DNA of 64,000 nt from Nectonema munidae (GCA_030549495.1 JAUIRK010000858.1:652622-716621); one strand, 5' to 3'. Shown: positions 22,453 through 35,600, counted from the stretch's first letter. Notes: generated by a model not told the origin, from the letters alone. Numbers and translations: made by a program.

Positions 22453-23491
22453 TTAACACAGTAGATAAATTTTTAGAATTCAAATTATCAAGGTAGTCCT
22501 TATAAATTTTTAATGAATGACAATTAGTAGAATTAACGACATGATTACAATCCAATTTTTTAGACGAATAAAATTTACAAAAAATTTTATCTTGATTAAC
22601 ACAGTCTTTGGAAAAATGTTTTTCACTACAATGCTTACATGTAGGATGAGATGCACTACATTCTATGGCAAAATGAGTGTATTCATTGCATTTAAAACAA
22701 ACTTTTACATAACTACGAAGTAGTTCAACAGCAAAACATTTAGAGTTCAAATAAATATATTTGTTATTCAAAATACTTTTAACACAAGAAATATCAAATT
22801 TAATAGCAACATTACAAAGTTTAGAATTATATGTATTAAATTTGAATAGCGTTGCATCCACATTTTTTAGACAAAAATAAGGAGATTTTTGTTTAATAGG
22901 ATCAAAAACAACATTCATATCCTTTAAAGAAGATTTCAAATGATTCAAACCATGAATTGAGTTGCTTTCAATCAATAAGGATCCGTTTGATGTCCTCTTA
23001 TACTTTTTTAGACGCAACTTATTGATAGTCGGTTTGAGTTTATCTTCAATAGTTTTCTTTGTACCTTTTTCAAATTTATCAAAAAACTTAGGAATTGAAA
23101 TACTAAGCTCAGGAGTAAAGACTTTTTTCATTTGAAGCGATGTATCACTTATACCTATCCCACATACAGCATCAGCATAGGAAGAAGGAACAATATTCAT
23201 TGTAGGTTTAAATTTTGATATCTGATCAATTTTATTATTAAAGGTAGGAAAAGAAGAATTGGAAACAAGTTCATTATGAGATGAACTGATACCTTTCATA
23301 ACCTGAGTAAGTTTATCATCCATCTTTGATAATTTATCAGCAAAGCTAAAATCATAATTCAAGGTTTCAATAACATTTTTTAAACAAAATTTAATTTCTT
23401 TTTTAGTCAAAGAATCAATTTTTTTAAAAAGATCTTTGAGTTTTTCCATAGCAATTAAAAATTTCAACCTCAAAAAAGTACAGTTAAGCAA
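22442..23491 (-). CDS. LINE ORF1 protein with two zinc knuckles (349 aa)
   Basis: This is the RNA-binding ORF1 of the element. The N-terminal 50-60 residues (EKLKDLFKKIDSLTKKEIKF) look helical, possibly a coiled coil. A middle region (about 170-250) with GSLLIESNSIHGLNHLKSSL has the pattern of an RRM-like fold. The C-terminus has CFKCNEYTHFAIEC (C-x2-C-x4-H-x4-C) and CKHCSEKHFSKDC (C-x2-C-x3-H-x4-C) at about 265-297, then a further Cys/His-rich segment. A second ATG 14 codons in (MEKLK) may be the true start. The frame is fully open and overlaps ORF2 by 11 bases, so ORF2 translation probably depends on reinitiation. Confidence 0.87.
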   Translation of the reverse strand: MLNCTFLRLKFLIAMEKLKDLFKKIDSLTKKEIKFCLKNVIETLNYDFSFADKLSKMDDKLTQVMKGISSSHNELVSNSSFPTFNNKIDQISKFKPTMNIVPSSYADAVCGIGISDTSLQMKKVFTPELSISIPKFFDKFEKGTKKTIEDKLKPTINKLRLKKYKRTSNGSLLIESNSIHGLNHLKSSLKDMNVVFDPIKQKSPYFCLKNVDATLFKFNTYNSKLCNVAIKFDISCVKSILNNKYIYLNSKCFAVELLRSYVKVCFKCNEYTHFAIECSASHPTCKHCSEKHFSKDCVNQDKIFCKFYSSKKLDCNHVVNSTNCHSLKIYKDYLDNLNSKNLSTVLNEP

Positions 23492-23520
23492 GCGTTACCA
23501 CAACAATTTTGAATTGATTT

Positions 23521-23804
23521 TTAGAGCTCATTAAAAAAAATTAAATATTAAAGAGAATATAATATTTGAAATATAATTCAAAAAGTAAGTTACAAAGTAA
23601 AAGCAAGGGTTTTATTTGAAAATGAACAAAATAGAAAAGAAAATATTCTAATAAAAGCAGACGAAAAATTTTTGTGTTGGAGTTAATTGAAAATAATAAT
23701 AATTTTAAAATTTTGATTTTTAATTTGAAATAAATAAAAATGACTAATTTAAGATAAAATTTGTGTCTTAATTTAAATGTATTTTTGATAATATTAGATA
23801 AAAC
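23521..23804. other. AT-rich, nothing recognised
   Basis: LINE 5' flank or untranslated region. No motif was found. Confidence 0.4.
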
Positions 23805-25782
23805 TTCTTCTTCTTTTCAGCTTTATTATCCCGTTTTTATACATAATCGCTGTTTGAAATGAATCTTTTCCATTTAATTCTTTCTAATGTAATTCTGCAT
23901 TCTTTTTACAAATCAAGGTTTTTCATCTTACCGTCAGCTATTATGCAGTCTTTCCATATCAGCTTCGGTCTTCCTCTTTTTCTTTTGCCGTCCACTTACT
24001 GATTCATCATCATTCTTTCAATACTATCTTCACCTTTTCTAAAAACATGGCCAAACCTTTTTTTTGGCTCATGCTCGGTACCTTCACCGTCTTTCTTATG
24101 ACTTCATTCTTTATTCGGTCTTTTCTGCTCACTCCACTCATCCATCTTAGCATTTTCATTTCAGCAACATCTAGTTTCTTTTCGTTACTTCTCTTTACTG
24201 CCAAAGTTTCCAAGCCATACAACATTGCAGGTCTAACCAACGTTTTATAAACTTTTCCTTTTAGCTTTATCAACATTTTCTGTCTCAGAATACTCCAGAC
24301 ACATCATGCCGATTTTTCCAACCTGATTGAATTCTTCCATTTATTTCAACACCTTCTTTGCCATTCTCCATCATGGTTGGACCAAGATATTTGAAACTTT
24401 TCACTCTTTTTATCAACTGCCCCTCGAGCTTTATACTTCGGCCATTTTTTGCTATTTTTTCATTTTCATCCTTTCCATTCATCACTAAATATTCTGTTTA
24501 ACTTTACTAATTTTCAAACCTCTACTTTCCAACACTCTACGCTATTCATTAAGCATTTCTTCAACTTCTTCACTTGTTTTTTCAACAAAAACTACATCAT
24601 CAGCATATGTAATTTCCCACGACAATCCTTTTCTTAAATCTTCAGTGAATACGTCAAATATTACATTAAAAATAAAAGGACTAAGACTTGAACCTTAGTG
24701 TAAACTAACCTTAACATCAAACTCTTCTGTTTTCCCCAATAGAGTCTTTACATGTGTCTTGACATATTTATACACTTGCTTTATTTTATTCACATATTTC
24801 TCTGGCACCAATTTCTTTCTTAAACACCGCCATACTTCTTGCCTTTCGATTCAGTCGTATGCTTTATCAAGGTCAATAAACACAATATGTAGCTCTTTTT
24901 GTTATTCTTCGTATTTTTAAATAATTGTCTTAAAATGAAGATTGCATTTGTTGTTGCTTTCTCAGGCATAAAACCGAACTGACTTTCGGATATCTTTACC
25001 ATTCTTCTCAATCTATTCTGGAAAACTCTTTCCCAGATTTTCATTGTGTGAGATAGAAGTTTTATGCTTCTATAGTTTGAACAATCTTGAACGTCACCTT
25101 TTTTTTTTTGAATATTTGAATAAACAAGCTTTCTTCCCATTCATGTGGTATTACTTCTTGCTTTGCAAAGCTTTTCATCAGTTCCCATAATATATCTATT
25201 CCTTTTTTTTCCTAATGCTTTCCACGCTTCGACAGGTATACAATCAGGGCCTACTGCTTTATTATTCTTCATCTTTTTAAGTGCAGCTTAAACTTCCACT
25301 GTTTCTATTTCCTCTATTGGTCCTTCACATACCAGAGTATTTTGTGAATTTTCTTCATTGAGCAGTTCAGAAAAATATTGTTTCCATCTTTCAAGAATTG
25401 TTTTTTCTTTATTCAGAACTTTTACTTCTCCATCTTTGATTTCTTTGATTTGATGTATGTCCTTCTTTGCCTTGTTACAACATTTAACTAGCCAGTTAAC
25501 TTTACTTTGTCCTACAGGTGTTTTTAAATCTTTATAAATGTTTGCACACGGATCAGCTTTTACTAAAACCACTTCTTTTTTTGCTTCCTTTTTTGACAGC
25601 TGATATTTCTTTTTATCTGCTTGTTCTCTTGTTTGTTCCCACTTCTTCATTGCATTTTTCTTCTCTTTTATTTTTTCTTGTAAACTGGGTTTCCACCACC
25701 ATCGTTGCACACCACTTAAACATTTAGCCGATGTCAATCCTAAACTTCTTCAGCTGGACTTCGTATTATTTTTGCGCTTTTC
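23805..25782 (-). mobile_element. RTE-type LINE, 5'-truncated, broken
   Basis: The 3' end is marked by a GAAGAAGAAG tail (inverse at 23805-23818). Coding blocks run from about 25780 down to 24010. The 5' limit coincides with the start of the 31-bp satellite at about 25785, so the endonuclease part is missing or was replaced. Confidence 0.85.
24010..25737 (-). pseudogene. RTE-clade reverse transcriptase, broken
   Basis: Blocks in order on the minus strand: a linker (25737-25288) with RWWWKPSLQEKIKEKKNAMK and LERWKQYFSELLNEEN; then QKKKGDVQDCSNYRSIKLLS, HTMKIWERVFQNRLR and ESQFGFMPEKATTNAIF (25140-24820). The catalytic ITYADDVVFVEKT is near 24605-24570. The thumb at 24485-24285 has RVKSFKYLGPTM. 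The C-terminal part, 24276-24010, reads KVYKTLVRPAMLYGLE and MKMLRWMSGVSRKDRI. These are diagnostic of RTE/BovB-like elements. Frames change at least three times and there are stops, so no complete protein is made. Confidence 0.87.
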
Positions 25783-26554
25783 TTCCTTTTTGTGTCTCAA
25801 TCTGTTTAATGGTTCCCTGTTTGTGCTTACGTGTTCCCTGTTTGTGCCTGCCTGTGTTTAAGTCCTCCCTGTTTGTGTTTGAGTCCTCCCTGTTTGTGAC
25901 CGCCTGTGTTTGAGTGCTCCCTGTTTGAACTTGCCTGTGTTTGAGTGCTCCCTGTTTGAGCCTGCATGTGTTTAAGTGCTCCTTGTTTGTGTCTGGCTGT
26001 GTTATAGTGCCCCATGTTTGTGCCTGCCTCTGTTTGAGTGCGTCCTGTTATTGCCTGCTTGTTGTTTAAGTGCTCACTGTTTGTGTCTGCCTGTGCTTGA
26101 GTTCCCCATATTTAGTCCTGCCTGTGTTTGAGTGCCTTCTGTTTGTGCCTGCCAGTGTTTGAGTCCTCCTTGTTTGTGCATTCCTGTGTTTGAGTGGCCC
26201 CTATTGGTGCTTGCCTGTCTTAAAGTGCTCCCTTTTTGTGTCTGAATCTGTTTAAGTGCTCCCTGTTTGTGCTTGCATGTGTTTAAGTGTTCCCTGTTTG
26301 GCCCTCCAGTGTTTAAGTCCTCCCTGTTTGTGCCTGCCTGTGGTTGAGTGCCCCCTGTTGAACCTGCCTTTGTTTGAGTATTCTTATTTGTGTCTGCCTG
26401 TGTTATAGTGCCCCATGTTTATGCCTGACTCTGTTTTAGTGCCTCATATTTTGCCTGCTTTTTTGAGTGCTTCCTGTGTTTGTATGCCTCCTGTTGGCGC
26501 TTGCCTGTGTTAAAGCGCTCTCTTTTTGTGCCTTAATCTGTTTAAGTGCTCCCT

Positions 26555-29500
26555 GTTTGTGCTTGCATGTGTATAAGTGTTCCTTGTGTGTGCCTGCCTG
26601 TGTTTAAGTCGTCCCTGTGTTTGAGTGCCCCATGTTTGTGTCTGCCTGTGTTATAGTGCCCCATGTGTGTTCCTGCCTCTGTTTTTGCCTGCCTGTTGTT
26701 TAAGTGCTCCTTGTTGTGTCTGCCTGTGTTTGAATGCCCCATATTTGTGCCTGCCTGTGTTTGAGTCCTCCTTGTTTGTGGGTTCCTGTATTTGAGTTAC
26801 CCTGTTGGTGCTTGCCTGTGTTAAAGTGCTCCCTTTTTGTGCGTGTCTATGTTTAAGTGCTCCATGATTGTCCTTGCGTGTCTAATTGTTCCTTGTTTGT
26901 GCCCGCCTGTGTTTGAGTGCTACTTGTTTGTGCCTGACTGTGTTTGGGTGCTCCCTGTTGATTGAGTGATAGTTGCTTGTTCCTTTGTTGCTGCTTGCCT
27001 GTGTTAAAGTGTTCCCTTTTTTGTGATTGAATCTGTTTAAGTGCTCCCTGTTTGTGCTTGCGTGTGTAAGTGTTCCCTGTGTTTAAGTCCTCCCTGTTTG
27101 AACCTGCCTGTGTTTGAGTGCTCCTTGTTTGTGTCTGCCTGTGTTATAGTGCCCCATCTTTGAGTGCCTCCTGTTTTTACCTGTTTGTGCCTTCCTGTGT
27201 TTGAATGCCCCCTGTTGGTTCTTGTCTCTGTTAAAATGCTCCCTTATTGTGCCTGTCCCTATTTAAGTGCTCCCTGTTTGTGCCAGCCTGTATTTAAGTC
27301 CACCCTGTTTGTGCCTGCCTGTGTTTGAGTGCTCCCTTTTTGACCCTGCCTGTGATTAAGTGCTCCTTGTTTGTGTCTGCCTGTGTTATAGTGCCTCATG
27401 TTTGTGTCGGCCTGTGTTTGAGTGCCTCCTGTTTTTGCCTGCCTGTTGTTTAATTGCTCCCTATTTGTGTCTGCTTGTGTTTGAGTGCCACATATTTGTG
27501 CCTGCCTGTGTTTGAGTGCCTCCTTTTTGTGCCTGTCTGCGTTTGAGTCTTCCTTGTTTGTGCGTTCCTGTGTTTGAGTGGTCCATGTTGGTGTTACCTG
27601 TGTTAAAGTGCTCCCTTTTTGTGCATAAATCTGTTTAAGTGCTCCCTGTTTGTTCTTGCGTGTTTAAGTGTTCCTTGTTTGTGCCTGCCTGTGTTTAAAT
27701 CCTCCCTGTTTGTGCCTGCCTGTGTTTGAGTGCCCCCTGTTTGAACCTGCCTGTGTTTGAGTGCTCCTTGTTTGTTTCTGCTTGTGTTATAGTGACCCAT
27801 GTTTGGGCCTTCTTCTGTTTGAGTGCTCTCTGTTTTGCCTGGATGTGTTTGAGTGCTTCCTGTTTGTGCCTTCCTGTGTTTGAGTGCCCTCTGTTGGTGC
27901 TTGCTCGTGTTAAAATGCTCCCTTTTTGTGCCTGAATCTGTTTAAGTGCACCCTGTTTGTGCTTGCATGTGTTTAATGTTCCCTGTTTGTGCCTGCCTGT
28001 GTTTAATTCCTCCCTGTATTTGCCTGCCTGTGTTTGAGTGCTCCCTGTTTGAACCTGCCTGTGTTTGAGTGCTTCTTGTTGTCTGTTTGTGTAATAGTAC
28101 CCCATGTTTGTGATGGCCACTTTTTGAGTGCTTCCTGTGTTTGAGTGCCCCCTGTTAGTGCTTGCCTGTGTTAAGGTGCTCCCTGTTTTAGTGCTCCTTG
28201 TTTGTCTGTCTGTGTTATAGTACCCCATGTTTGTGCCTGCCTCTGTTTGAGTGCCTCCTGTTTTTACCTGTTTGTGCCTTCCTGTGTTTGAATGCCCCCT
28301 GTTGGTGCTTGTCTGTGTTAAAGTGTTCCCTTTTTGTGCCTGTTCCTGTTTAAGTGCTCCCTGTTTGTGCATGGCTGTGTTTAAGTCCACCCTATTTGTG
28401 TTGAGTTCTTCCTGTTTGAGCCTGCCTGTGTTTGAGTGCCCCCTGTTGGTGCCTGCCTTTGTTTAAGTGCTCCCTGTTTCTGCTTGCCTATTGTTTAAGT
28501 CCAACCTAAGTTTAAATGCTCATTGTTTGTGCTAGCATATGTTTAAGTGTTCCCTGTTTGAGCCAGCCTGTGTTTATGTCCTCCCTGTTTGTGTCTTCCT
28601 GTGTTTAAGTGCTCCCTTTTTGAGCCTGCCTGTGTTTGAGTGCTCCTTGTTTATGTCTGCCTGTGTTATAGTGCCTCATGTTTTTGTCGGCCTGTGTTTG
28701 AGTGCCTCCTGTTTTTGCCTGCCTGTTGTTTAAGTGCTCCCTGTTTGTGTCTGTTTGTTTGAGTGCCATATATTTGTGCCTGCCTGTGTTTGAGTGCCTC
28801 CTTTTTGTGCCGGCCTGTGTTTGAGTCTTCCTTGTTTGTGCGTTCCTTTGTTTGAATGGCCCCTGTTGGTGTTATCTGTGTTAAAGTGCTTCCTTTTTGT
28901 GCCTAAATCAGTTTAAGTGGTCTCTGTTTGTTCTTGCGTGTGTAAGTGTTCCCTGTTTGTGCCTGCCTGTGTTTAAGTCCTCCCTGTTTGTGCCTGCCTG
29001 TGCTTGAGTGCTCCCTTTTTGAGCCTACGTGTTCTTGAGTGCTCCTTGTTTGTGTCTGCCTGTGTTATTGTGCCTCTTGTTTGTGCCTACCTCTGTTTGA
29101 GTGTCTCCTGTTTTTGCCTGTCTGTTGTTTAAGTGCTCTCTGTTTCTGTTTGAGTGCCACATATTTGTGCCTGCCTGTGTTTGAGTGCCTCCTTTTTATG
29201 CCTGCCTGTGTTTGAGTCTTCCTTGTTTGTCCGTTCTTGTGTTTGAGTGGCCCCTGTTGGTGCTTACCTGTGTTAAAGTGCTCCCTTTTTGTGCCTGAAT
29301 CTGTTTAAGTGCTCCCTGTTTGTGCTTGCGTGTGTAAGTGTTCCCTGTTTGTGCCTGCATGTGTTTAAGTCCTCCCTATTTGTGCCTGCCTGTGTTAGAG
29401 TGCCCCCTATTTGAACCTCCCAGTGGTTAAGTGCTCCTTTCCTGTGTTATAGTGTCCCATGTTTGAGTGCCTCCTGTTTTTGCCTGCTTGTGCCTTCCTG

Positions 29501-32500
29501 TGTTTGAATGCCACTGCTGGTGCTTGCCTGTGTTAAAGTGCTCCCTTTTTGTGCCTGTCTCTGTTTAAGTGCACCTTTTTGTGCCTGTCTCTGTTTAAGT
29601 GCTCCGTGTTTGTGCCTGTCTCTGTTTAAGTGCTCCCTGTTTGTGCATGTCTGTGTTTAAATTCACCCTGTTTGTGCCTGCGTTTGTTGGGTTCTCCCTG
29701 TTTGAGCTTGCCTGTGTTTGAGTGCCCCCTGTTGGTGTCTGCCTGTGTTTAAGTGCTCCCTGTTTCTGATTGCCTATTGTTTAAGTCCTACCTGTGTTTA
29801 AGTGTTCCTTGTTTGTGCCTGACTCTGCTTGGGTGCTCCCTCCTGATTGAGTGCTCATTGTTTATTCCTCCATGTGTTTGAGTGCCCTCTATTTTGCCTG
29901 AATGTATTTGAGTGTTTACTAGTTATGTTTTCCTGTGTTTGAGTGCCCTCTATTGGTGCTTGCTCGTGTTAAAATGCTACCTTTTTGTGCCTGAATCTGT
30001 TTAAGTGCTCCCTGTTTGTGCTTTCATGTGTTTAAGTGTTCCCTGTTTGTGCCAGCCTGTGTTTTAGTCCTCCCTGTTTGTGCCTGCCTGTGTTTTACTG
30101 CTCCCTTTTTGAGCCTGCCTGTGTTTGAGTGCTTCTTGTTTGTGTCAGCATGTGTTATTGTGCCTCATGTTTGTGCCTACCTCTGTTTGAGTACCTCCTG
30201 TTTTTGCCAGTCTGTTGTTTAAGTGCTCCCTGTTTGTGTCTGCTTGTGTTTGAGTGCCACATATTTGTGCCTACCTGTATTTGAGTGCCTCCTTTTTGTG
30301 CCTGCCTGTGTTTGAGTCTTCCTTGTTTGTCCGTTCCTGTGTTTGAGTGGCCCCTGTTGGTGCTTACCTGTGTTAAAGTGCTCCCTTTTTGTGCCTGAAT
30401 CTGTTTAAGTGCCCCTGTTTGTGCTTGCGTGTGTAAGTGTTCGCTGTTTGTGCCTGCATGTGTTTAAGTCCTCTCTGTTTGTGCCTGCCTGTGTTAGAGT
30501 GCTCTCTGTTTGAACCTGCCAGTGTTTAAGTGCTCCTTTTTTGTGTCTTCCTATGTTATAGTGCAACATGTTTGAGTGCCTTCTGTTTTTGCCTGATTGT
30601 CCCTTCCTGTGTTTGAATGCGCACTGTTGGTGCTTGTCTGTGTTAAAGTGCTCCCTTTTTGTGCCTGTCAATCTTTAAGTGCTCCCTGTTTGTGCCTGCC
30701 TGTGTTTAAGTCCACCCTGTTTGTGCCTGCGTGTGTTGGGTTCTTCCTGTTTGAGACTGCCTGTATTTGAGTACCCCTTGTTGGTGCCTCGCTTTGTTTA
30801 AGTGCTCCCTGTTTCTGCTTGCCTATTGTTTAAGTCCAACCTGTGTTTAAGTGCTCCTTGTTTGTGCCTGACAGTGTTTGGGTGCTCCCTGTTGATTGAG
30901 TGCTCGTCGTTTGTTCCTGTCTGTGTTTAAGTGCTCCCTGATTTTGACTGTATGTGCTTGAGTGCCCTCTGTTGGTGCTTACCAGTGTTAAAGTGTTTCC
31001 ATTTTGTGCCTGAATCTATTTAAGTGCTCTCTGTTTGTGCTTGCATGTGTTTAAGTGTTCCCTTTTTGTTCCTGCCTGTGTTTAAGTCCTCCCTATTTGT
31101 GCCTGCCTGTGTGAGTGCTCCCTTTTTGAACCTGCCTGTCTTTGAGTGCTCCTTGTTTGTCTGTCTGTGTAATAGTACCCCATGTTTGTGCCTGCCTCTG
31201 TTTGAGTGCCTCCTGTATTTACCTGTTTGTGCCTTCCCGTGTTTGAATGCTCCCTGTTGGTGCTTGTCTGTGTTAAAGTGCTCCCTTTTTGTGCCTGTCC
31301 CTGTTTAAGTGATCCCTGTTTGTGCCTGCCTGTGTTTAAGTCCACCCTGTTTGTGCCTGCGTGTGTTGGATTCTCTCTGTTTGAGCCTACCTGTGTTTGA
31401 GTGCCACCTGTTGGTGCCTGCCTGTGTTTAATTGCTCCCTGTTTCTGCTTGCCTATTGTTTAAGTCCTACCTGTCTTTAAGTGCTTTTTGTTTGTGCCTG
31501 ATCGTGTTTGGGTGCTCCCTGTTGATTGAGTGCTCGTTGTTTGTTCCTGTCTGTGTTTGAGTGCTTCCAGTTCTTGCCTGTATGTGCTTAAGTGCTTCCT
31601 GTTTGTGCCTTCCTGTGTTTAAGTGCCCTCTGTTGGTGCTTGCCTGTGTTTAAGCGCTCCCTGTTTGAGCCTGCTTGTGTTTGAGTGCTTCCATTTTGTG
31701 TCTGCCTATGTTATAGTGCCCAATGTTTGTGCCTGCCTGTTGTTTAAGTGCTCCCTGTTTGTGTCTGCCTGTGAGTGCCCCATATTTGTGCCTGCTTGTG
31801 TTTAAGTGCCCGCCTGTGTTTGAGTCTTGTTTGTGCGTTCTTGTGCTAGAGTGGCCCCTGTTGGTGCTTGCCTGTGTTAAAATGCTCTCTTTTTGTGAAT
31901 GAATCTAAATAAGTGCTGCCTGTTTGTGCTTGTGTGTGTTTAAGTGTTCCCTGTTTGTGCCTGCATGTGTTTAAGTCCTCCCTGTTTGTGCCTGCCTGTG
32001 TTTGAGTGCTCCTTGGTTGAACTTGCCTGTGTTGAGTGCTGTGTTTGTGTTATAGTTCTCCATGTTTGAGTGCCTCCTATTTTTGCTTGCTTCTGCCTTG
32101 CTGTGTTGGAATGTCCCCTGTTGGTGCTTGTCTGTGTTAAAGTGCTCCCTTTGTGTGCCTGTCTCTGTTTAAGTGTTCCCTGTTTCTGCCTGCCTGTGTT
32201 TAAGTCCTCCCTGTACGTGCCTGCCTGTGTTTGAGTGCTCCCTGAGTGCCTCCTGTTTTCCCTGCATGTTGTTTAAGTGCTTTCTGTTTGGGCCTTCCTG
32301 TGTTTGAGTGCCCTCTGTTGGTGCTTGCCTGTGTTAAAGTGCTCCCTTTTTGTGCCTGAATCTGTTTAAGTGCTCCCTGTTTGTGCTTGCATGTGTTTAA
32401 GTGTCCCCTGTTTGTGCCTGCCTGTGTTTAAGTCCTTCATGTTTGTGCCTGCCTGTGTTTAAGTGCTCCTTGTTTGTCTGCCTGTGTTTTAGTGCCCAAT

Positions 32501-32639
32501 GTTTGAGTGCCTCCTATTTTTGCCTGATTGTGTTTGAGTGCTTCCTGTTTGTGCCTTTCTGTGTTTGAGTGCTACTTGTAGGTGCCTGCCTGTGTTAAAG
32601 TGCTAACTTTATGTGCCTGTCTCTGTTTAAGTACTCGCT
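26555..32639. repeat. Satellite superunit 1, about 6.085 kb
   Basis: Landmarks in this block recur at a constant offset of 6084-6087 bases in the next block: for example 27603 and 33687, 28539 and 34623, 30016 and 36100, 31024 and 37108, 31623 and 37707. The 231-residue minus-strand frame at 27695-28390 has only two amino-acid differences from its partner at 33779-34474. Confidence 0.9.
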
Positions 32640-35600
32640 GTTTGTGCTTGCATGTGTATAAGTGTTCCTTGTGTGTGCCTGCCTGTGTTTAAGTCGTCCC
32701 TGTGTTTGAGTGCCCCATGTTTGTGTCTGCCTGTGTTATAGTGCCCCATGTGTGTTCCTGCCTCTGTTTTTGCCTGCCTGTTGTTTAAGTGCTCCTTGTT
32801 GTGTCTGCCTGTGTTTGAATGCCCCATATTTGTGCCTGCCTGTGTTTGAGTCCTCCTTGTTTGTGGGTTCCTGTATTTGAGTTACCCTGTTGGTGCTTGC
32901 CTGTGTTAAAGTGCTCCCTTTTTGTGCGTGTCTATGTTTAAGTGCTCCATGATTGTGCTTGCGTGTCTAATTGTTCCTTGTTTGTGCCCGCCTGTGTTTG
33001 AGTGTTACTTGTTTGTGCCTGACTGTGTTTGGGTGCTCCCTGTTGATTGAGTGATAGTTGCTTGTTCCTTTGTTGCTGCTTGCCTGTGTTAAAGTGTTCC
33101 CTTTTTGTGATTGAATCTGTTTAAGTGCTCCCTGTTTGTGCTTGCGTGTGTAAGTGTTCCCTGTGTTTAAGTCCTCCCTGTTTGAACCTGCCTGTGTTTG
33201 AGTGCTCCTTGTTTGTGTCTGCCTGTGTTATAGTGCCCCATCTTTGAGTGCCTCCTGTTTTTACCTGTTTGTGCCTTCCTGTGTTTGAATGCCCCCTGTT
33301 GGTTCTTGTCTCTGTTAAAATGCTCCCTTATTGTGCCTGTCCCTATTTAAGTGCTCCCTGTTTGTGCCAGCCTGTATTTAAGTCCACCCTGTTTGTGCCT
33401 GCCTGTGTTTGAGTGCTCCCTTTTTGACCCTGCCTGTGATTAAGTGCTCCTTGTTTGTGTCTGCCTGTGTTATAGTGCCTCATGTTTGTGTCGGCCTGTG
33501 TTTGAGTGCCTCCTGTTTTTGCCTGCCTGTTGTTTAATTGCTCCCTATTTGTGTCTGCTTGTGTTTGAGTGCCACATATTTGTGCCTGCCTGTGTTTGAG
33601 TGCCTCCTTTTTGTGCCTGTCTGCGTTTGAGTCTTCCTTGTTTGTGCGTTCCTGTGTTTGAGTGGTCCATGTTGGTGTTACCTGTGTTAAAGTGCTCCCT
33701 TTTTGTGCATAAATCTGTTTAAGTGCTCCCTGTTTGTTCTTGCGTGTTTAAGTGTTCCTTGTTTGTGCCTGCCTGTGTTTAAATCCTCCCTGTTTGTGCC
33801 TGCCTGTGTTTGAGTGCCCCCTGTTTGAACCTGCCTGTGTTTGAGTGCTCCTTGTTTGTTTCTGCTTGTGTTATAGTGACCCATGTTTGGGCCTTCTTCT
33901 GTTTGAGTGCTCCCTGTTTTGCCTGGATGTGTTTGAGTGCTTCCTGTTTGTGCCTTCCTGTGTTTGAGTGCCCTCTGTTGGTGCTTGCTCGTGTTAAAAT
34001 GCTCCCTTTTTGTGCCTGAATCTGTTTAAGTGCACCCTGTTTGTGCTTGCATGTGTTTAATGTTCCCTGTTTGTGCCTGCCTGTGTTTAATTCCTCCCTG
34101 TATTTGCCTGCCTGTGTTTGAGTGCTCCCTGTTTGAACCTGCCTGTGTTTGAGTGCTTCTTGTTGTCTGTTTGTGTAATAGTACCCCATGTTTGTGATGG
34201 CCTCTTTTTGAGTGCTTCCTGTGTTTGAGTGCCCCCTGTTAGTGCTTGCCTGTGTTAAGGTGCTCCCTGTTTTAGTGCTCCTTGTTTGTCTGTCTGTGTT
34301 ATAGTACCCCATGTTTGTGCCTGCCTCTGTTTGAGTGCCTCCTGTTTTTACCTGTTTGTGCCTTCCTGTGTTTGAATGCCCCCTGTTGGTGCTTGTCTGT
34401 GTTAAAGTGTTCCCTTTTTGTGCCTGTTCCTGTTTAAGTGCTCCCTGTTTGTGCATGGCTGTGTTTAAGTCCACCCTATTTGTGTTGAGTTCTTCCTGTT
34501 TGAGCCTGCCTGTGTTTGAGTGCCCCCTGTTGGTGCCTGCCTTTGTTTAAGTGCTCCCTGTTTCTGCTTGCCTATTGTTTAAGTCCAACTTAAGTTTAAA
34601 TGCTCATTGTTTGTGCTAGCATATGTTTAAGTGTTCCCTGTTTGAGCCAGCCTGTGTTTATGTCCTCCCTGTTTGTGTCTTCCTGTGTTTAAGTGCTCCC
34701 TTTTTGAGCCTGCCTGTGTTTGAGTGCTCCTTTTTTATGTCTGCCTGTGTTATAGTGCCTCATGTTTTTGTCGGCCTGTGTTTGAGTGCCTCCTGTTTTT
34801 GCCTGCCTGTTGTTTAAGTGCTCCCTGTTTGTGTCTGTTTGTTTGAGTGCCATATATTTGTGCCTGCCTGTGTTTGAGTGCCTCCTTTTTGTGCCGGCCT
34901 GTGTTTGAGTCTTCCTTGTTTGTGCGTTCCTTTGTTTGAATGGCCCCTGTTGGTGTTATCTGTGTTAAAGTGCTTCCTTTTTGTGCCTAAATCAGTTTAA
35001 GTGGTCTCTGTTTGTTCTTGCGTGTGTAAGTGTTCCCTGTTTGTGCCTGCCTGTGTTTAAGTCCTCCCTGTTTGTGCCTGCCTGTGCTTGAGTGCTCCCT
35101 TTTTGAGCCTACGTGTTCTTGAGTGCTCCTTGTTTGTGTCTGCCTGTGTTATTGTGCCTCTTGTTTGTGCCTACCTCTGTTTGAGTGTCTCCTGTTTTTG
35201 CCTGTCTGTTGTTTAAGTGCTCCCTGTTTGTGTTTGAGTGCCACATATTTGTGCCTGCCTGTGTTTGAGTGCCTCCTTTTTGTGCCTGCCTGTGTTTGAG
35301 TCTTCCTTGTTTGTCCGTTCCTGTGTTTGAGTGGCCCCTGTTGGTGCTTACCTGTGTTAAAGTGCTCCCTTTTTGTGCCTGAATCTGTTTAAGTGCTCCC
35401 TGTTTGTGCTTGCGTGTGTAAGTGTTCCCTGTTTGTGCCTGCATGTGTTTAAGTCCTCCCTATTTGTGCCTGCCTGTGTTAGAGTGCCCCCTATTTGAAC
35501 CTCCCAGTGTTTAAGTGCTCCTTTCCTGTGTTATAGTGTCCCATGTTTGAGTGCCTCCTGTTTTTGCCTGCTTGTGCCTTCCTGTGTTTGAATGCCACTG

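Larger units (their letters stand above)
19553..23520 (-). mobile_element. LINE, two-ORF, jockey/CR1-like group, near full length
   Basis: ORF1 (23491-22442) and ORF2 (22452-19573) overlap by 11 bases. The reading frame of ORF2 is open for 959 codons except for one TGA. The 3' untranslated part is very short, ending near 19553. It is the best-preserved transposon in the window and thus probably young, although one in-frame deletion in the endonuclease suggests that it is inactive. A 5' promoter region of unknown extent lies above 23491. Confidence 0.87.
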
